Source: Psychromicrobium lacuslunae
GTDB lineage: Bacteria > Actinomycetota > Actinomycetes > Actinomycetales > Micrococcaceae
Length of the DNA: 64,000 nucleotides
Assembly: GCF_000950575.1 (NCBI RefSeq)
Contig: NZ_CP011005.1
Location: 2,294,001-2,358,000 of the forward strand
Reading direction: 5' to 3'
Under the pieces are notes generated by a model. It saw nothing but the letters and a program-made list of their open reading frames with translations, did not search any database and had not been told where the DNA came from. Of this stretch, positions 18,665 to 27,502 are shown piece after piece. Each line of letters begins with the position of its first letter. Positions within the stretch are counted from its first letter, which is position 1. The position numbers were made by a program, and so were the translations under genes.

Positions 18665-19852
18665 CTAGACATCGTAGTCGACTGTAACTTTTTCCGAGGT
18701 CGGATGGGACTGACACGTCAGCACATAGCCTTTGTCCAGTTCATCCTGCTCCAGAGCATAGTTCTCTTCCATCTGCACCGTGCCGCTGACCACCTTGGCC
18801 CGGCAGGTGCCGCACACACCTCCGGCGCAGGCAAAGGGGACATCGGGGCGAACTCGCAGCGCGGCATTCAGGATGCTCTCCCGCGCGTGTGTGGGGCTTT
18901 CCACCGCACCGGTCAGGCCGTCCAGGGTGAAGGTGATCTCAAAGTTCTGATCGGCTTCCTGGGGCTTTACCGGCCGACCGTACTGCGCTTGTGGCTGATC
19001 CGGTTTGCCGGTGGTGAACAGTTCGAAGCGCACCTTCTCCGCTGAAACCCCGCGTTCTTGCAGGGTGTCCCGGCATAGCTGGACCAGCTCAAATGGACCG
19101 CACAGGAACCACTCGTCAACCTGATCCAGTGGCAGCACGGTGCCGAGCAGCAGGCTAAGTTTCTCGGCATCGATCCGGCCGCTCAGCACAGGGGCAATCC
19201 GCTGCTCCCGGGAGAGCACGTGGTGTAATGCGAAACGCGCCGGATACTGATCTTTGAGATCAGCTAGTTCCTCAAGGAACATCACATCCATCGCCGATTT
19301 ATTGGCGTACACCAGGTCGAATCTGGTGGCCGGATGAGCAGCCAGCAGGGTCCGGGCAATCGCTATCACCGGGGTGATCCCAGATCCGGCGGCGATCGCG
19401 ACGAAGCAGCCACCGGCCGTTGAGGCGGCGGCCAGCTCCTCGGGATGGTTCAAATCGGTCAGCACATTATGGTGCCGAGAGGTGAAAGCCCCCATCGGAC
19501 TCATCACCTCCAGGGTCTCGCCAGCTTGCAATTCAGCGTTGGCCCAGGTGGAGAAGAGACCGCCTAAGTCTTTCTTAATGGCCACCCGGATCTCGCTGCT
19601 GCCGTCGTCAAAAGCGCGCGGTACCGCGCAGATTGAATAGCTGCGACGCAGCTCTTTCAGTTCCCCCTCTGCGTCGGGCAGTTTGGTGCGCAAGGCAACA
19701 TATTGACCGGGAAGGTAGTCGAACTGGCCAGCGAGCTCAACTGGCACCACAAAACTCACCTCGATAGCGTCGGCGGTGAGTCGCCGTACCTCTTTTACGG
19801 TCAGCGAATGAAAGCTCGCCCGCCGATTCGAGGGCTTACGTGTCACTACCAT
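18665..19852 (-). CDS. paaE: Phenylacetyl-CoA epoxidase reductase subunit
   Basis: Electron-transfer component of the epoxidase, 395 aa. N-terminal ferredoxin-reductase domain: FAD site 'LRRSYSICAVP', NAD(P)H site 'GSGITPVIAIARTLL' and 'FLCGPFELV'. C-terminal plant-type 2Fe-2S domain (~305-395): 'CAGGVCGTCRAKV' gives three cluster cysteines and 'VLTCQSHP' the fourth. It passes electrons from NADPH to the di-iron centre of PaaA. The ATG directly follows the paaD stop. Last of the paaABCDE genes. Confidence 0.93.
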   Translation of the reverse strand: MVVTRKPSNRRASFHSLTVKEVRRLTADAIEVSFVVPVELAGQFDYLPGQYVALRTKLPDAEGELKELRRSYSICAVPRAFDDGSSEIRVAIKKDLGGLFSTWANAELQAGETLEVMSPMGAFTSRHHNVLTDLNHPEELAAASTAGGCFVAIAAGSGITPVIAIARTLLAAHPATRFDLVYANKSAMDVMFLEELADLKDQYPARFALHHVLSREQRIAPVLSGRIDAEKLSLLLGTVLPLDQVDEWFLCGPFELVQLCRDTLQERGVSAEKVRFELFTTGKPDQPQAQYGRPVKPQEADQNFEITFTLDGLTGAVESPTHARESILNAALRVRPDVPFACAGGVCGTCRAKVVSGTVQMEENYALEQDELDKGYVLTCQSHPTSEKVTVDYDV

Positions 19853-20362
19853 TTAGTGCACCTTGAAGTAGTCGAAGGGTTCCAGGCAGTCCTGGCATTT
19901 GTAGAGTGCTTTGCAGGAAGTCGAGCCGAAGCGGGTCAGTTCACGAGTGTTCAGCGAATTGCAGAGCGGGCACTTCACCGCCAAGCTCAGTCGAACCGGA
20001 GTGCTTTGACTACCGACGGCAGCGCGCCCAGTGGGCGGCGCAATGCCATAGTCGGCAAGCTTTGCCTTACCGGTTTCCGTCATCCAATCGGTGGTCCAGG
20101 CCGGTGAAAGCACCAGTTCAACCTCGGCTTTCAAACCTTGTTGAGCAAATTCCGCGAGTAAATCATCACGGATGGCTGCCATTGCTGGGCAACCGGAATA
20201 GGTCGGCGTGATGGTGACTTTAACACCGTCATTCGAGCCTTCGACAGCACGCAAAATACCCAGTTCGGCAATGCTGAGCACCGGAATCTCGGGATCGGTC
20301 ACCCGGGCAGCAATCTGCCAGAGCGCTTCCTGTCCGGGCATCCCTTGCTTGAGCGTTTCCAT
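19853..20362 (-). CDS. paaD: Phenylacetyl-CoA epoxidase assembly protein PaaD
   Basis: MIP18/DUF59-type protein thought to help maturation of the epoxidase metal centres, 169 aa. The DUF59 core lies at ~8-95 ('DPEIPVLSIAELGILRAVE', 'YSGCPAMAAIRDDLL'), and a C-terminal zinc-ribbon-like segment has CPLC and CQDC pairs with a further cysteine between. I use ATG 20362 just after the paaC stop; a GTG one codon and a TTG five codons earlier would overlap paaC. Gene order A-B-C-D-E is canonical. Confidence 0.9.
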   Translation of the reverse strand: METLKQGMPGQEALWQIAARVTDPEIPVLSIAELGILRAVEGSNDGVKVTITPTYSGCPAMAAIRDDLLAEFAQQGLKAEVELVLSPAWTTDWMTETGKAKLADYGIAPPTGRAAVGSQSTPVRLSLAVKCPLCNSLNTRELTRFGSTSCKALYKCQDCLEPFDYFKVH

Positions 20363-20370
20363 CACTGCGC

Positions 20371-21219
20371 CTACCAACTAGCCCCGGGGTGCTGCCGAGC
20401 CAGCACTTGCATCTCGGCGAGCAAATAACCGAGGTGTTCGCTGTGCTCGCCGCGACGTCCTCCGCCGCTGGCCCGTGGTAGTTCAGGAACCTCCAGTTCC
20501 GCTTCTGCTAAGAGTGCAGAAATGAAAGCGTCAAAGTTCTCGCGCAATGACGATGGTTCGACCGCCGCGTCCCCCAGCCGGTCGAACAGTTCGTCCTGAT
20601 CGAAAAGCTCCTCAAGATAAGGCCAGGTCAGCTTCAAGCCGTCAATCATCCGGCGGCGTGACTCGGCGGTACCCAAGGCGAGTCTAAGCACCCACTGACT
20701 GGCGTGATCCCGGTGATAATCCACCTCTTTAACCGCCTTGGCCGCAATCGCCGCGAGGGTCGGATCGCTGCTGTTTTGCAGGCGCTGATAGAGCTCGAAC
20801 TGATATACCGAGATGACCAACTGCCGCGCAATGGTTCGGGCAAAGTCTCCATTGGGTTGCTCGACTAGCTGAACGCAACGGAACTCTTCTTCGCCACGCC
20901 AATAGGCCAGATCATCCTCAGTCTGAGCCGAGCCGTCGGCACGCTGGAAGGCCGCCGCCGCGTAGCTCAGGAAAGAACGAGCGTGCCCCAGCTGATCGAG
21001 GGCAATATTACCGAGCGCAACGTCCTCTTCTAGTTCCGGGGCTCGAGAGATCCACCAGCCAAGCCGCTGCGCCAGGATCAGGCCATCGTCGCCGAGGCGC
21101 AGTGCATACTCGGCGATGTCGGGGCTGGGCTTATGCTCTGGCTGCTGCACCGCGAGCACAATATCTTCGGGCCGCAGGGCATTCCCGGGGGTAATCCTGG
21201 TCGCTGATTCTCCGCTCAT
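20371..21219 (-). CDS. paaC: Phenylacetyl-CoA epoxidase structural subunit PaaC
   Basis: Ferritin-like helical subunit that forms the heterodimer with PaaA, 282 aa. 'EYALRLGDDGLILAQRLGWW' opens the protein, and 'VALGNIALDQLGHARSFLSY' and 'VKEVDYHRDHASQWVLRLAL' are the family's core helices. PaaC has lost most di-iron ligands and is regarded as scaffold. Part of the paa operon; 46 bases downstream of paaB. Confidence 0.93.
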   Translation of the reverse strand: MSGESATRITPGNALRPEDIVLAVQQPEHKPSPDIAEYALRLGDDGLILAQRLGWWISRAPELEEDVALGNIALDQLGHARSFLSYAAAAFQRADGSAQTEDDLAYWRGEEEFRCVQLVEQPNGDFARTIARQLVISVYQFELYQRLQNSSDPTLAAIAAKAVKEVDYHRDHASQWVLRLALGTAESRRRMIDGLKLTWPYLEELFDQDELFDRLGDAAVEPSSLRENFDAFISALLAEAELEVPELPRASGGGRRGEHSEHLGYLLAEMQVLARQHPGASW

Positions 21220-21265
21220 TGGGGCTTCCTCAGCGTGAAAGTCGCTCGCTGCTGATCGGTAAGCA

Positions 21266-21583
21266 TTAGAGGTGTTTCACCCCTTCGCTCTTGGTGTAGT
21301 ACGTGGCGTGCCGATAGTCCTTGCCTTGCGGCGATTCGAAAAATGCCCCCTTGGAGTCAGGGTCTGAGCTTGAGATGGCATCCGCCGGGCAAACCCAGAC
21401 CGAGACACCTTCATTTCGCCGGGTGTAGAGATCCCTAGCGTTACGCAAGGCCATTGAGGCGTCCGGGGCATGTAAAGAACCCGCGTGCACATGAGACAGG
21501 CCGCGTGAAGAACGCACGAAAACCTCCCACAGCGGCCAAGGCTGGCTCTCCGCCGATACCGCGCTGCCGGGCTGTTCAACCAT
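21266..21583 (-). CDS. paaB: Phenylacetyl-CoA epoxidase subunit PaaB
   Basis: Small subunit that bridges the PaaAC dimers, 105 aa. Typical sequence: 'PLWEVFVRSSRGLSHVHAGS', 'DASMALRNARDLYTRRNEGV' and 'SVWVCPADAI'. The start abuts the stop of paaA. Ten to fifteen residues longer at the N-terminus than many homologues; a later start is possible. Confidence 0.93.
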   Translation of the reverse strand: MVEQPGSAVSAESQPWPLWEVFVRSSRGLSHVHAGSLHAPDASMALRNARDLYTRRNEGVSVWVCPADAISSSDPDSKGAFFESPQGKDYRHATYYTKSEGVKHL

Positions 21584-22555
21584 CTAGGCCACCTCAACTC
21601 TCTGCTCCCGGAGTGCGTAGGCAGCCGCTGCCTCGCGCACCCAAGCACCATCCTGATGCGCTTCGCGTCGACGTTCCAGCCGCTGGGAATTGCAGGCGCC
21701 TCGGCCAGCGAGCACCTCTTTGAACTCATTCCAGTCCAAGGAACCGTGCTGCCACTTGCCGGTTTCCTCGTCGAAACGGATCTGATCATCCGGCAGAGTC
21801 AGGCCAAGCACCTTCACCTGCTCAACCATCATGCCGACGAATCGCTGGCGGAGTTCGTCATTGGAGAAACGCTTTATATTCCACGCCATTGACTGCTTCG
21901 AATTGGGCGAATCATCATCGGGAGGACCGAACATCATCAGGGCTGGCGCATACCAGCGGTTGACGGCGTCCTGAGCCATCTGTTTTTGCGCGGGGGTACC
22001 CTGCGAGAGTTCCAGCAGGATTTCGAAGCCTTGGCGTTGGTGGAATGATTCTTCCTTGCAAATCCTCACCATAGCGCGGCCATACGGGCCATACGAGGCT
22101 CGGCAGAGCGGAACCTGATTGCAGATTGCCGCGCCGTCCACCAACCAGCCGATAGCTCCGACGTCGGCCCAGCTGCGGGTCGGGTAATTGAAGATCGAAG
22201 AGTAACGCGCCTTGCCTGCGATCAGGTCCTCGGTGAGCTTAGTGCGCGGCGTCCCGAGGGTTTCGGCGGCCGAATATAAGTAAAGGCCGTGCCCGGCTTC
22301 GTCCTGCACCTTGGCCATCAGGATCGCTTTGCGCTTCAGACTGGGCGCTCGCGATATCCAGTTAGCTTCGGGTTGCATACCGATGATTTCGGAGTGCGCG
22401 TGCTGGGAGATTTGCCGGACCAAGGTCTTACGATAAGCCTCCGGCATCCAGTCTCGCGGCTCAATCCGAGAGTCCTCGGCCAGGATTGCCTCGAAGGCGG
22501 CCAAGCCGGCGATATCCTCGCTCTGCTCGCCGACCGCGCTGAGATTTTGCACCAT
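21584..22555 (-). CDS. paaA: Phenylacetyl-CoA epoxidase catalytic subunit PaaA
   Basis: Di-iron oxygenase subunit that epoxidises the ring of phenylacetyl-CoA, 323 aa from ATG 22555 (GGAG nine bases upstream); an open frame continues to 22714 but runs through the promoter. Two ExxH motifs of the di-iron centre are visible in '[16 protein letters not shown]' and '[11 protein letters not shown]'. '[16 protein letters not shown]' and '[19 protein letters not shown]' are PaaA signatures. First gene of paaABCDE; a TetR-type operator overlaps its promoter. Confidence 0.93.
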   Translation of the reverse strand: MVQNLSAVGEQSEDIAGLAAFEAILAEDSRIEPRDWMPEAYRKTLVRQISQHAHSEIIGMQPEANWISRAPSLKRKAILMAKVQDEAGHGLYLYSAAETLGTPRTKLTEDLIAGKARYSSIFNYPTRSWADVGAIGWLVDGAAICNQVPLCRASYGPYGRAMVRICKEESFHQRQGFEILLELSQGTPAQKQMAQDAVNRWYAPALMMFGPPDDDSPNSKQSMAWNIKRFSNDELRQRFVGMMVEQVKVLGLTLPDDQIRFDEETGKWQHGSLDWNEFKEVLAGRGACNSQRLERRREAHQDGAWVREAAAAYALREQRVEVA

Positions 22556-22577
22556 TGCCACTCCATCCACCGGAATT

Positions 22578-22595
22578 ACTGACCGTTCGTTCAGT
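22578..22595 (-). promoter_or_regulatory. PaaR-type operator upstream of paaA
   Basis: Eighteen-base imperfect dyad, ACTGACCGT / TCGTTCAGT, 7 of 9 arm positions symmetric. It overlaps the predicted -10 of paaA and matches related sites before paaI, paaZ and the thiolase gene. Repression by the TetR regulator at 36032 is inferred. Confidence 0.6.
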
Positions 22596-22622
22596 ATATC
22601 TGGCGAGAGAAGCGAATCGCAA
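22593..22622 (-). promoter_or_regulatory. paaA promoter
   Basis: On the minus strand TTGCGA (22622-22617), an 18-base spacer and TATACT (22598-22593). The -10 shares three bases with the operator. Confidence 0.5.
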
Positions 22623-22679
22623 CAGCCCCCTCCCGTCCGTCTGCCGCAGCAGGAGCAACAATTCGATAAGGTGATCGCT

Positions 22680-24824
22680 ATGACTACTCCCCCGGTTGCG
22701 AAGAAGCTCCCCACTGCCCGCGAACATCACGGCGATGTCTTTGTTGACAACTATGAATGGCTCCGGGAGAAGGAAAACCCCGAGGTCTTGGCTCATCTCC
22801 AAGCCGAGCAGCTTTACACCGATGAGATCACCGCTGATCAGCAGCCGCTACGCGATGCCATCTTCGACGAGATCAAAAACCGCACCCAGGAGACCGACCT
22901 TTCAGTGCCCTACCGCCGGGACGACTGGTGGTATTACACCCGGATGGAGGAAGGCAAGCAATACGCTATTCACTGCCGCCTCGCCGCCGCCAACACCGGC
23001 GACCTCAAAGCCGACTGGACCCCGCCAGCCATAGTCGCCGGTGAGCCGATTGAGGCCGAACAAATTTTACTGGACGGCAATGTCGAAGCCGAGGGGAAAC
23101 CGTTCTTCAGCCTCGGCGGACAGGCCCTCACCAGGGATCACCGCCTGCTTGCCTACGCGGTAGACAATGCCGGTGACGAACGGTTCACGCTGCGAATCAA
23201 GGATCTGGAAACCGGAGAGCTGCTCAGCGATCAGATCAGCAATATCTTCTACGGCATCGCCTTCTCACCGGACGGCAGCGAACTCTTCTACACTGTCGTG
23301 GACGATTCTTGGCGGCCTTATCAGATCAAATCGCACAAACTGGGCACCGAGGCAGAACAAGACGTGGTGATCTTCCAGGAAGATGACTTAGGCCTCTGGA
23401 CCAGTTTCGGACTGTCCGCCGATCGCGAGCAATTGGTGATCAGCGTCAGCTGCGCCGAGTACAGCGAAGCACATTTGCTCGACTTCAATGACCGCGCGGC
23501 AGGCCTGCAGCTCGTGCTCTCCCGAGAAGCGCGAGTGCTCTACGACGTTGACCCGGTGCTGGTCGATAACCAACCGCAGTTATTGATCACCCACGACCAC
23601 AATGCGCTCAATTCGATGGTCTCCCTAGTCAAGGTCTCCGAGCTAGCCAAGCCTTTTGAAGAGCAAGACTGGCGCACAGTGGTTCCACACCGCGAGACCA
23701 CCCGAGTCAACGGCACCGCGGTGACCGCGAGCCACGCCATCATCTCGGTACGCCAAGACACCGTTGAGAAAATTCAACTGCTGCCGCTAAGCGACCTCGC
23801 CGCCCCGATCACCGAGCCCTCTTTCGATGAGGCGCTCTGCACGGTTGAATTATCGCTCGCAGAGTTCAATGCACCTCAAATCCGGCTCAACTACAGCTCT
23901 TTTACCACCCCGCCGCGGGTTTACGACTATGTGCTCTCCAGCGGTGAGCTGATCTTGCGCAAGGAAACCCCGGTGCTCGGTGGTTATTCTGCCGCCGATT
24001 ATGTTGCGGAGCGCGAGTGGGCCATCGCCCCGGATGGCGCCAAAGTGCCGCTCTCAGTGATCCGTCGCGCCGACCTGCCCCGAAATGCCGAGAACCCCGC
24101 GGTGATCTACGGCTATGGCAGCTATGAGGTGAGCATGGACCCGGGCTTCGCGATTCCACGGATTTCACTGCTGGATCGCGGCATTGTTTTTGTCATCGCA
24201 CATGTCCGTGGCGGTGGTGAGCTGGGCCGCTCCTGGTATGACAATGGCAAGAAGCTCCAGAAGAAGAACACCTTCACCGACTTCGTTGCCGCCACCGACT
24301 GGCTGGCCTCTTCAGGCTGGGCCGATCCACAACGAATCGCTGCGATAGGCGGCTCGGCCGGCGGTCTGCTGATGGGGGCGATCCTGAACCTGGCTCCGGA
24401 AAAGTATGCAGCAGTAGTTGCCCAGGTACCCTTTGTGGATGCCCTGACCACCATCCTCGACCCCGACTTGCCGCTTTCCGCCCTGGAGTGGGAGGAGTGG
24501 GGCAATCCGATCACCGACCCCGAGGTCTACCAATACATGAAGGAGTACACCCCTTATCAGAACGTCAGGCCGGTGAAATACCCCAAGATTGCGGCGGTGA
24601 CCAGCCTCAACGACACCCGAGTGCTCTATGTTGAGCCAGCAAAATGGGTGCAAGTGCTCAGGGAGGTCTCCACCGGCAGCGAGCCTATCGTGCTCAAGAT
24701 CGAAATGGACGGCGGCCACGGCGGGGCTTCCGGACGTTATGAGGGCTGGAAAACCCGGGCCTGGGACTACGCCTTCGTGGCCGCTGCACTCAACGCTCGG
24801 GAAATCGTGGAAACTACCAGCTAA
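22680..24824 (+). CDS. ptrB: Prolyl oligopeptidase-family serine peptidase (oligopeptidase B)
   Basis: Cytoplasmic S9A peptidase that cleaves small peptides, in oligopeptidase B after basic residues; 714 aa, the usual size. ATG 22680 has AAGG eight bases upstream. N-terminal seven-bladed propeller (~70-410) and C-terminal alpha/beta hydrolase (~430-714). Catalytic triad by motif: Ser in '[10 protein letters not shown]' (~558), Asp in 'SLNDTRVLY' (~645), His in 'DGGHGG' (~680). '[20 protein letters not shown]' is a family signature. Divergent from paaA. Confidence 0.9.
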   Translation: MTTPPVAKKLPTAREHHGDVFVDNYEWLREKENPEVLAHLQAEQLYTDEITADQQPLRDAIFDEIKNRTQETDLSVPYRRDDWWYYTRMEEGKQYAIHCRLAAANTGDLKADWTPPAIVAGEPIEAEQILLDGNVEAEGKPFFSLGGQALTRDHRLLAYAVDNAGDERFTLRIKDLETGELLSDQISNIFYGIAFSPDGSELFYTVVDDSWRPYQIKSHKLGTEAEQDVVIFQEDDLGLWTSFGLSADREQLVISVSCAEYSEAHLLDFNDRAAGLQLVLSREARVLYDVDPVLVDNQPQLLITHDHNALNSMVSLVKVSELAKPFEEQDWRTVVPHRETTRVNGTAVTASHAIISVRQDTVEKIQLLPLSDLAAPITEPSFDEALCTVELSLAEFNAPQIRLNYSSFTTPPRVYDYVLSSGELILRKETPVLGGYSAADYVAEREWAIAPDGAKVPLSVIRRADLPRNAENPAVIYGYGSYEVSMDPGFAIPRISLLDRGIVFVIAHVRGGGELGRSWYDNGKKLQKKNTFTDFVAATDWLASSGWADPQRIAAIGGSAGGLLMGAILNLAPEKYAAVVAQVPFVDALTTILDPDLPLSALEWEEWGNPITDPEVYQYMKEYTPYQNVRPVKYPKIAAVTSLNDTRVLYVEPAKWVQVLREVSTGSEPIVLKIEMDGGHGGASGRYEGWKTRAWDYAFVAAALNAREIVETTS

Positions 24825-24916
24825 AGCGCAGCCAACTATCAGCCTTCTTTGAGGATTCGTTGAAATGCTCAGGGAACTCTCACCTGAGGATGCCCTAAAA
24901 GGAAGGCTTTTCAACT

Positions 24917-25789
24917 ATGCGTGCAAGGTCCATCAGTGCAGCGGGAGGCGCGATTCTGGCGCTTACCGCGCTCGTTCTGAGCGGTGGCGTAGCAAGCGCC
25001 GCAAGCAAAGCAGTTGATCCGGCGCTAGTCACCACTCCGGTCGGGGTTGAGGTGGTCAATGGCGTCGCCGATGCTGATAACCCTCTGGACGCTAAGGGAC
25101 TCACCAAATCGGTTGGCTACAACAGCACCCCGGCACGCTTTCCCGGGGCCGAGTCAGTCATTGGCGTCGATACCCGTAAGCAGGTGCTCGACACCACAAA
25201 GAGTCCTTACCGTGCCGTGGTGAAATTAGGCGGTGGATCGCTTTCGGGTTGCACCGGCTGGATGGTTTCGGCGGATACCTTGGTCACCGCCGGGCACTGC
25301 GTCTGGAATGGCTCTGAATACACCGCCGACTTTAACGCCTGGCCAGCGAAGAACGGCCAGACCGCACCTTTCGGCTCCTGCCAGGCCTCGCAAATCTGGA
25401 CGGATAAGAAGTACTTGGACTCCCAGGATTGGGAGTATGACTGGGCCGTGGTCAAGCTCAACTGCCGGGTGGGAGATCAGACCGGCTGGTTTGGCTACAA
25501 GGTGGCCAGCGATGCTTCCTTGCTGAAGACTCGCATTTCGGTCACCGGCTACCCCGGAGACATGCCCGAGAGCACGATGTGGTCGGATAGCAAGAAGGTC
25601 GCCACCGTCACCAAGACCAAGGTCTGGTACCCGGCCGACACCATCGGCGGCCAGAGTGGCGCCCCGGTATACACCTCGGCAGGGCAGGCTATTGCCATTC
25701 ACGCCTATGGCGCCGACGAAAACGGTAATAGTGGCACTCGGATTAAGCCTCAGCTGTTCAACACCATCACCCATTTGAAAGATCGCTAA
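24917..25789 (+). CDS. Secreted trypsin/V8-like serine protease, copy 1
   Basis: Extracellular chymotrypsin-fold protease, 290 aa. Sec signal peptide with cleavage predicted after 'VASA' (~residue 32), then a ~70-residue pro-like segment. Triad: His in 'VTAGHCVW', Asp in 'YDWAVVKL', Ser in 'TIGGQSGAPVY'. Cysteine pairs in 'SGCTGW'/'GHC' and 'GSCQ'/'LNCRV' may form disulfides. ATG preceded by GGAAGG. It is a tandem paralogue of the gene at 25938; they share most of the sequence, and short stretches of the leaders also match. Confidence 0.88.
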   Translation: MRARSISAAGGAILALTALVLSGGVASAASKAVDPALVTTPVGVEVVNGVADADNPLDAKGLTKSVGYNSTPARFPGAESVIGVDTRKQVLDTTKSPYRAVVKLGGGSLSGCTGWMVSADTLVTAGHCVWNGSEYTADFNAWPAKNGQTAPFGSCQASQIWTDKKYLDSQDWEYDWAVVKLNCRVGDQTGWFGYKVASDASLLKTRISVTGYPGDMPESTMWSDSKKVATVTKTKVWYPADTIGGQSGAPVYTSAGQAIAIHAYGADENGNSGTRIKPQLFNTITHLKDR

Positions 25790-25799
25790 ATTCTGTTCT

Positions 25800-25840
25800 G
25801 CAAGGCTGCGTCCGGTCCTCGTGACCGGGGGCAGCCTTGC
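25800..25840. terminator. Strong hairpin terminator
   Basis: GCAAGGCTGC pairs perfectly with GCAGCCTTGC (10 bp), with an inner CCGGTC/GACCGG stem. It starts ten bases after the stop of protease copy 1. No T-tract follows. Confidence 0.65.
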
Positions 25841-25937
25841 GTCCAGATAACCCACCGTTAATTACCAGAGAGTTTTCAGCAATCATTGAAAAGCTCTTGC
25901 TACCCAAAAATCGCCTAACCGAGAAGGTAGTTCAACC

Positions 25938-26813
25938 ATGCAGAAACGGTCCATCAGTGCGGCAGGCGGGGCGCTACTGGCCCTGACCGCTCTTGTCTTG
26001 AGCGGCACGGCAGCAACGGCAGCACCTAAAGCCGTCGATCCGAACACCGTGACCACTCCGGTCGGTGTGCAGATTGTCAATGGCACCGCCGATACCGCGA
26101 ACCCTTTGAGTTCAGCAGGCCTGACTTCCTCAGTTGGCAGCACCTCGACGCCAGCTAGCTTCCCCGGCGCTGAATCGGTCATCGGCACTGATACCCGTAA
26201 GCAGGTGACCGACACGCTGAAGACCCCTTATCGTGCTCTGGTTGAGCTTAGCGGTGGTTCGCTCTCTGGCTGTACGGGTTGGATGATCTCAGCCGATACC
26301 TTGGTGACGGCGGGTCACTGCGTCTGGAACGGCACCAAGTACACCGCTGACTTCACCGCTTCCCCGGCCCGGAATGATACGAAAAAACCTTTCGGCTCTT
26401 GTCTGGCAAAGCAGATCTGGACCGACAAAAAATGGCTCGATTCCGAGGATGAAAATTTTGACTGGGCAGTAGTGAAGCTTAACTGCACGGTTGGCACCCA
26501 GACCGGTTGGTTCGGCTACAAGGTGGAATCCGATGCCAATCTGAAAGGACTGGGCGTAACGGTTTCTGGCTACCCGGGAGATAAGCCTTGGGGCCAAATG
26601 TGGAGCGACAGCAATAAGATCTCATCGGTCAACACCACTAAGGTCTGGTACCCGGTGGACACCATTGGTGGCCAGAGTGGCTCCCCGGTCTACACCTCCG
26701 CTGCTCAAGCTGTCGCCATTCACGCCTACGGAAATGTGGGCTCCGGCAATAGCGGCACCCGGATTAAGCCGGAACTCTATAACACGCTGACTCATCTCAA
26801 AGACGCTAAGTAA
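25938..26813 (+). CDS. Secreted trypsin/V8-like serine protease, copy 2
   Basis: Tandem paralogue of the preceding protease, 291 aa, same architecture: Sec signal ending near 'ATAAPK', pro-like segment, His in 'VTAGHCVW', Asp in 'FDWAVVKL', Ser in 'TIGGQSGSPVY'. Differences cluster between the His and Asp regions ('ASPARNDTKKPFGSCLAKQ') and in the C-terminal third, where substrate loops would lie, so the copies may differ in specificity. ATG preceded by GAGAAGG. Separate terminators suggest separate transcription. Confidence 0.88.
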   Translation: MQKRSISAAGGALLALTALVLSGTAATAAPKAVDPNTVTTPVGVQIVNGTADTANPLSSAGLTSSVGSTSTPASFPGAESVIGTDTRKQVTDTLKTPYRALVELSGGSLSGCTGWMISADTLVTAGHCVWNGTKYTADFTASPARNDTKKPFGSCLAKQIWTDKKWLDSEDENFDWAVVKLNCTVGTQTGWFGYKVESDANLKGLGVTVSGYPGDKPWGQMWSDSNKISSVNTTKVWYPVDTIGGQSGSPVYTSAAQAVAIHAYGNVGSGNSGTRIKPELYNTLTHLKDAK

Positions 26814-26849
26814 TCAGTAAGTAGTCAGACTGAGCTGAGTGCTTACTCG

Positions 26850-26888
26850 AAAGGTGGTGGCGCCGAGGTCCTCGGTGCCACCACCTTT
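26850..26888. terminator. Bidirectional hairpin terminator
   Basis: AAAGGTGGTGGC pairs with GCCACCACCTTT (12 bp) and the stem continues inward as CCGAGG/CCTCGG after one irregular pair. A-run on one side and T-run on the other suit both convergent genes. Confidence 0.8.
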
Positions 26889-26911
26889 CTGCACGCTGGT
26901 GAGCGGATCAG

Positions 26912-27481
26912 TTACTGCTGAGCCCGCCACTCCGAGCGAAGAATCGCGTAGACCGCCTCAGAAGTCCACTCGCCCTTCAAAAACCAGTTCTGCTGAAATA
27001 GGCCTTCGGCTCGCATGCCGAGCCGCTCACAGATCTTCCGAGAGCCGTCGTTAGCTGCGTCCAGTCGGGCGTGCAGCCGATGAAAGCCCAGCTGCCCAAA
27101 AGCCAGTTCCAGTACCGCTCGAGCAGCTTCGGTGGCATAGCCTTTCCCCTGAGCTTGCGGAGTCAAGGTCCAGCCGATTTCGCCAACATAGCCGTGCTCG
27201 GCATCACCACCGGTCCCCCACTTCAGCGCAATCTCACCGAGTAGACCGGGTTGCTCGGCTAGCTCGACGGCAAAGGATGCCCAGTCTCCCTCTTGGCTGA
27301 ATTTTTGCTGGCTGAATTTGCCAACCCGCTCCATGCACTCAGCCAGGCTGCGCGCATCGCCCAAGAGATAACGGGCTGTCTCGGGCAGTGACTGATAGGC
27401 ATAGTAGGCATCGAGATCTGTGGGTTCAAAGCGTCGTAACACCAAACGCTCGGTGCGAAGAGGGTAAGGAATCTGCTCCAT
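26912..27481 (-). CDS. GNAT-family N-acetyltransferase (RimJ/RimL-like)
   Basis: Acetyltransferase of 189 aa. 'LRTERLVLRRFEPTDLDAYY' is the standard opening of RimJ-like proteins; the acetyl-CoA loop is 'TPQAQGKGYATEAARAVLEL', followed by 'DAANDGSRKICERLGMRAEG'. Substrate unknown. The ATG follows a TAGGAT box by five bases and lacks a Shine-Dalgarno, so it may be leaderless. Confidence 0.87.
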   Translation of the reverse strand: MEQIPYPLRTERLVLRRFEPTDLDAYYAYQSLPETARYLLGDARSLAECMERVGKFSQQKFSQEGDWASFAVELAEQPGLLGEIALKWGTGGDAEHGYVGEIGWTLTPQAQGKGYATEAARAVLELAFGQLGFHRLHARLDAANDGSRKICERLGMRAEGLFQQNWFLKGEWTSEAVYAILRSEWRAQQ

Positions 27482-27486
27482 ACTTC

Positions 27487-27492
27487 ATCCTA
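27487..27492 (-). promoter_or_regulatory. -10 box of leaderless GNAT-gene promoter
   Basis: TAGGAT on the minus strand, five bases before the ATG at 27481. Confidence 0.4.
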
Positions 27493-27502
27493 ACTAGCTC
27501 AC

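Noticed and set aside
22556-22714. N-terminal extension of PaaA rich in cysteine
   Set aside because: It covers the paaA promoter and operator and overlaps the divergent peptidase gene; ATG 22555 gives the family's normal length.
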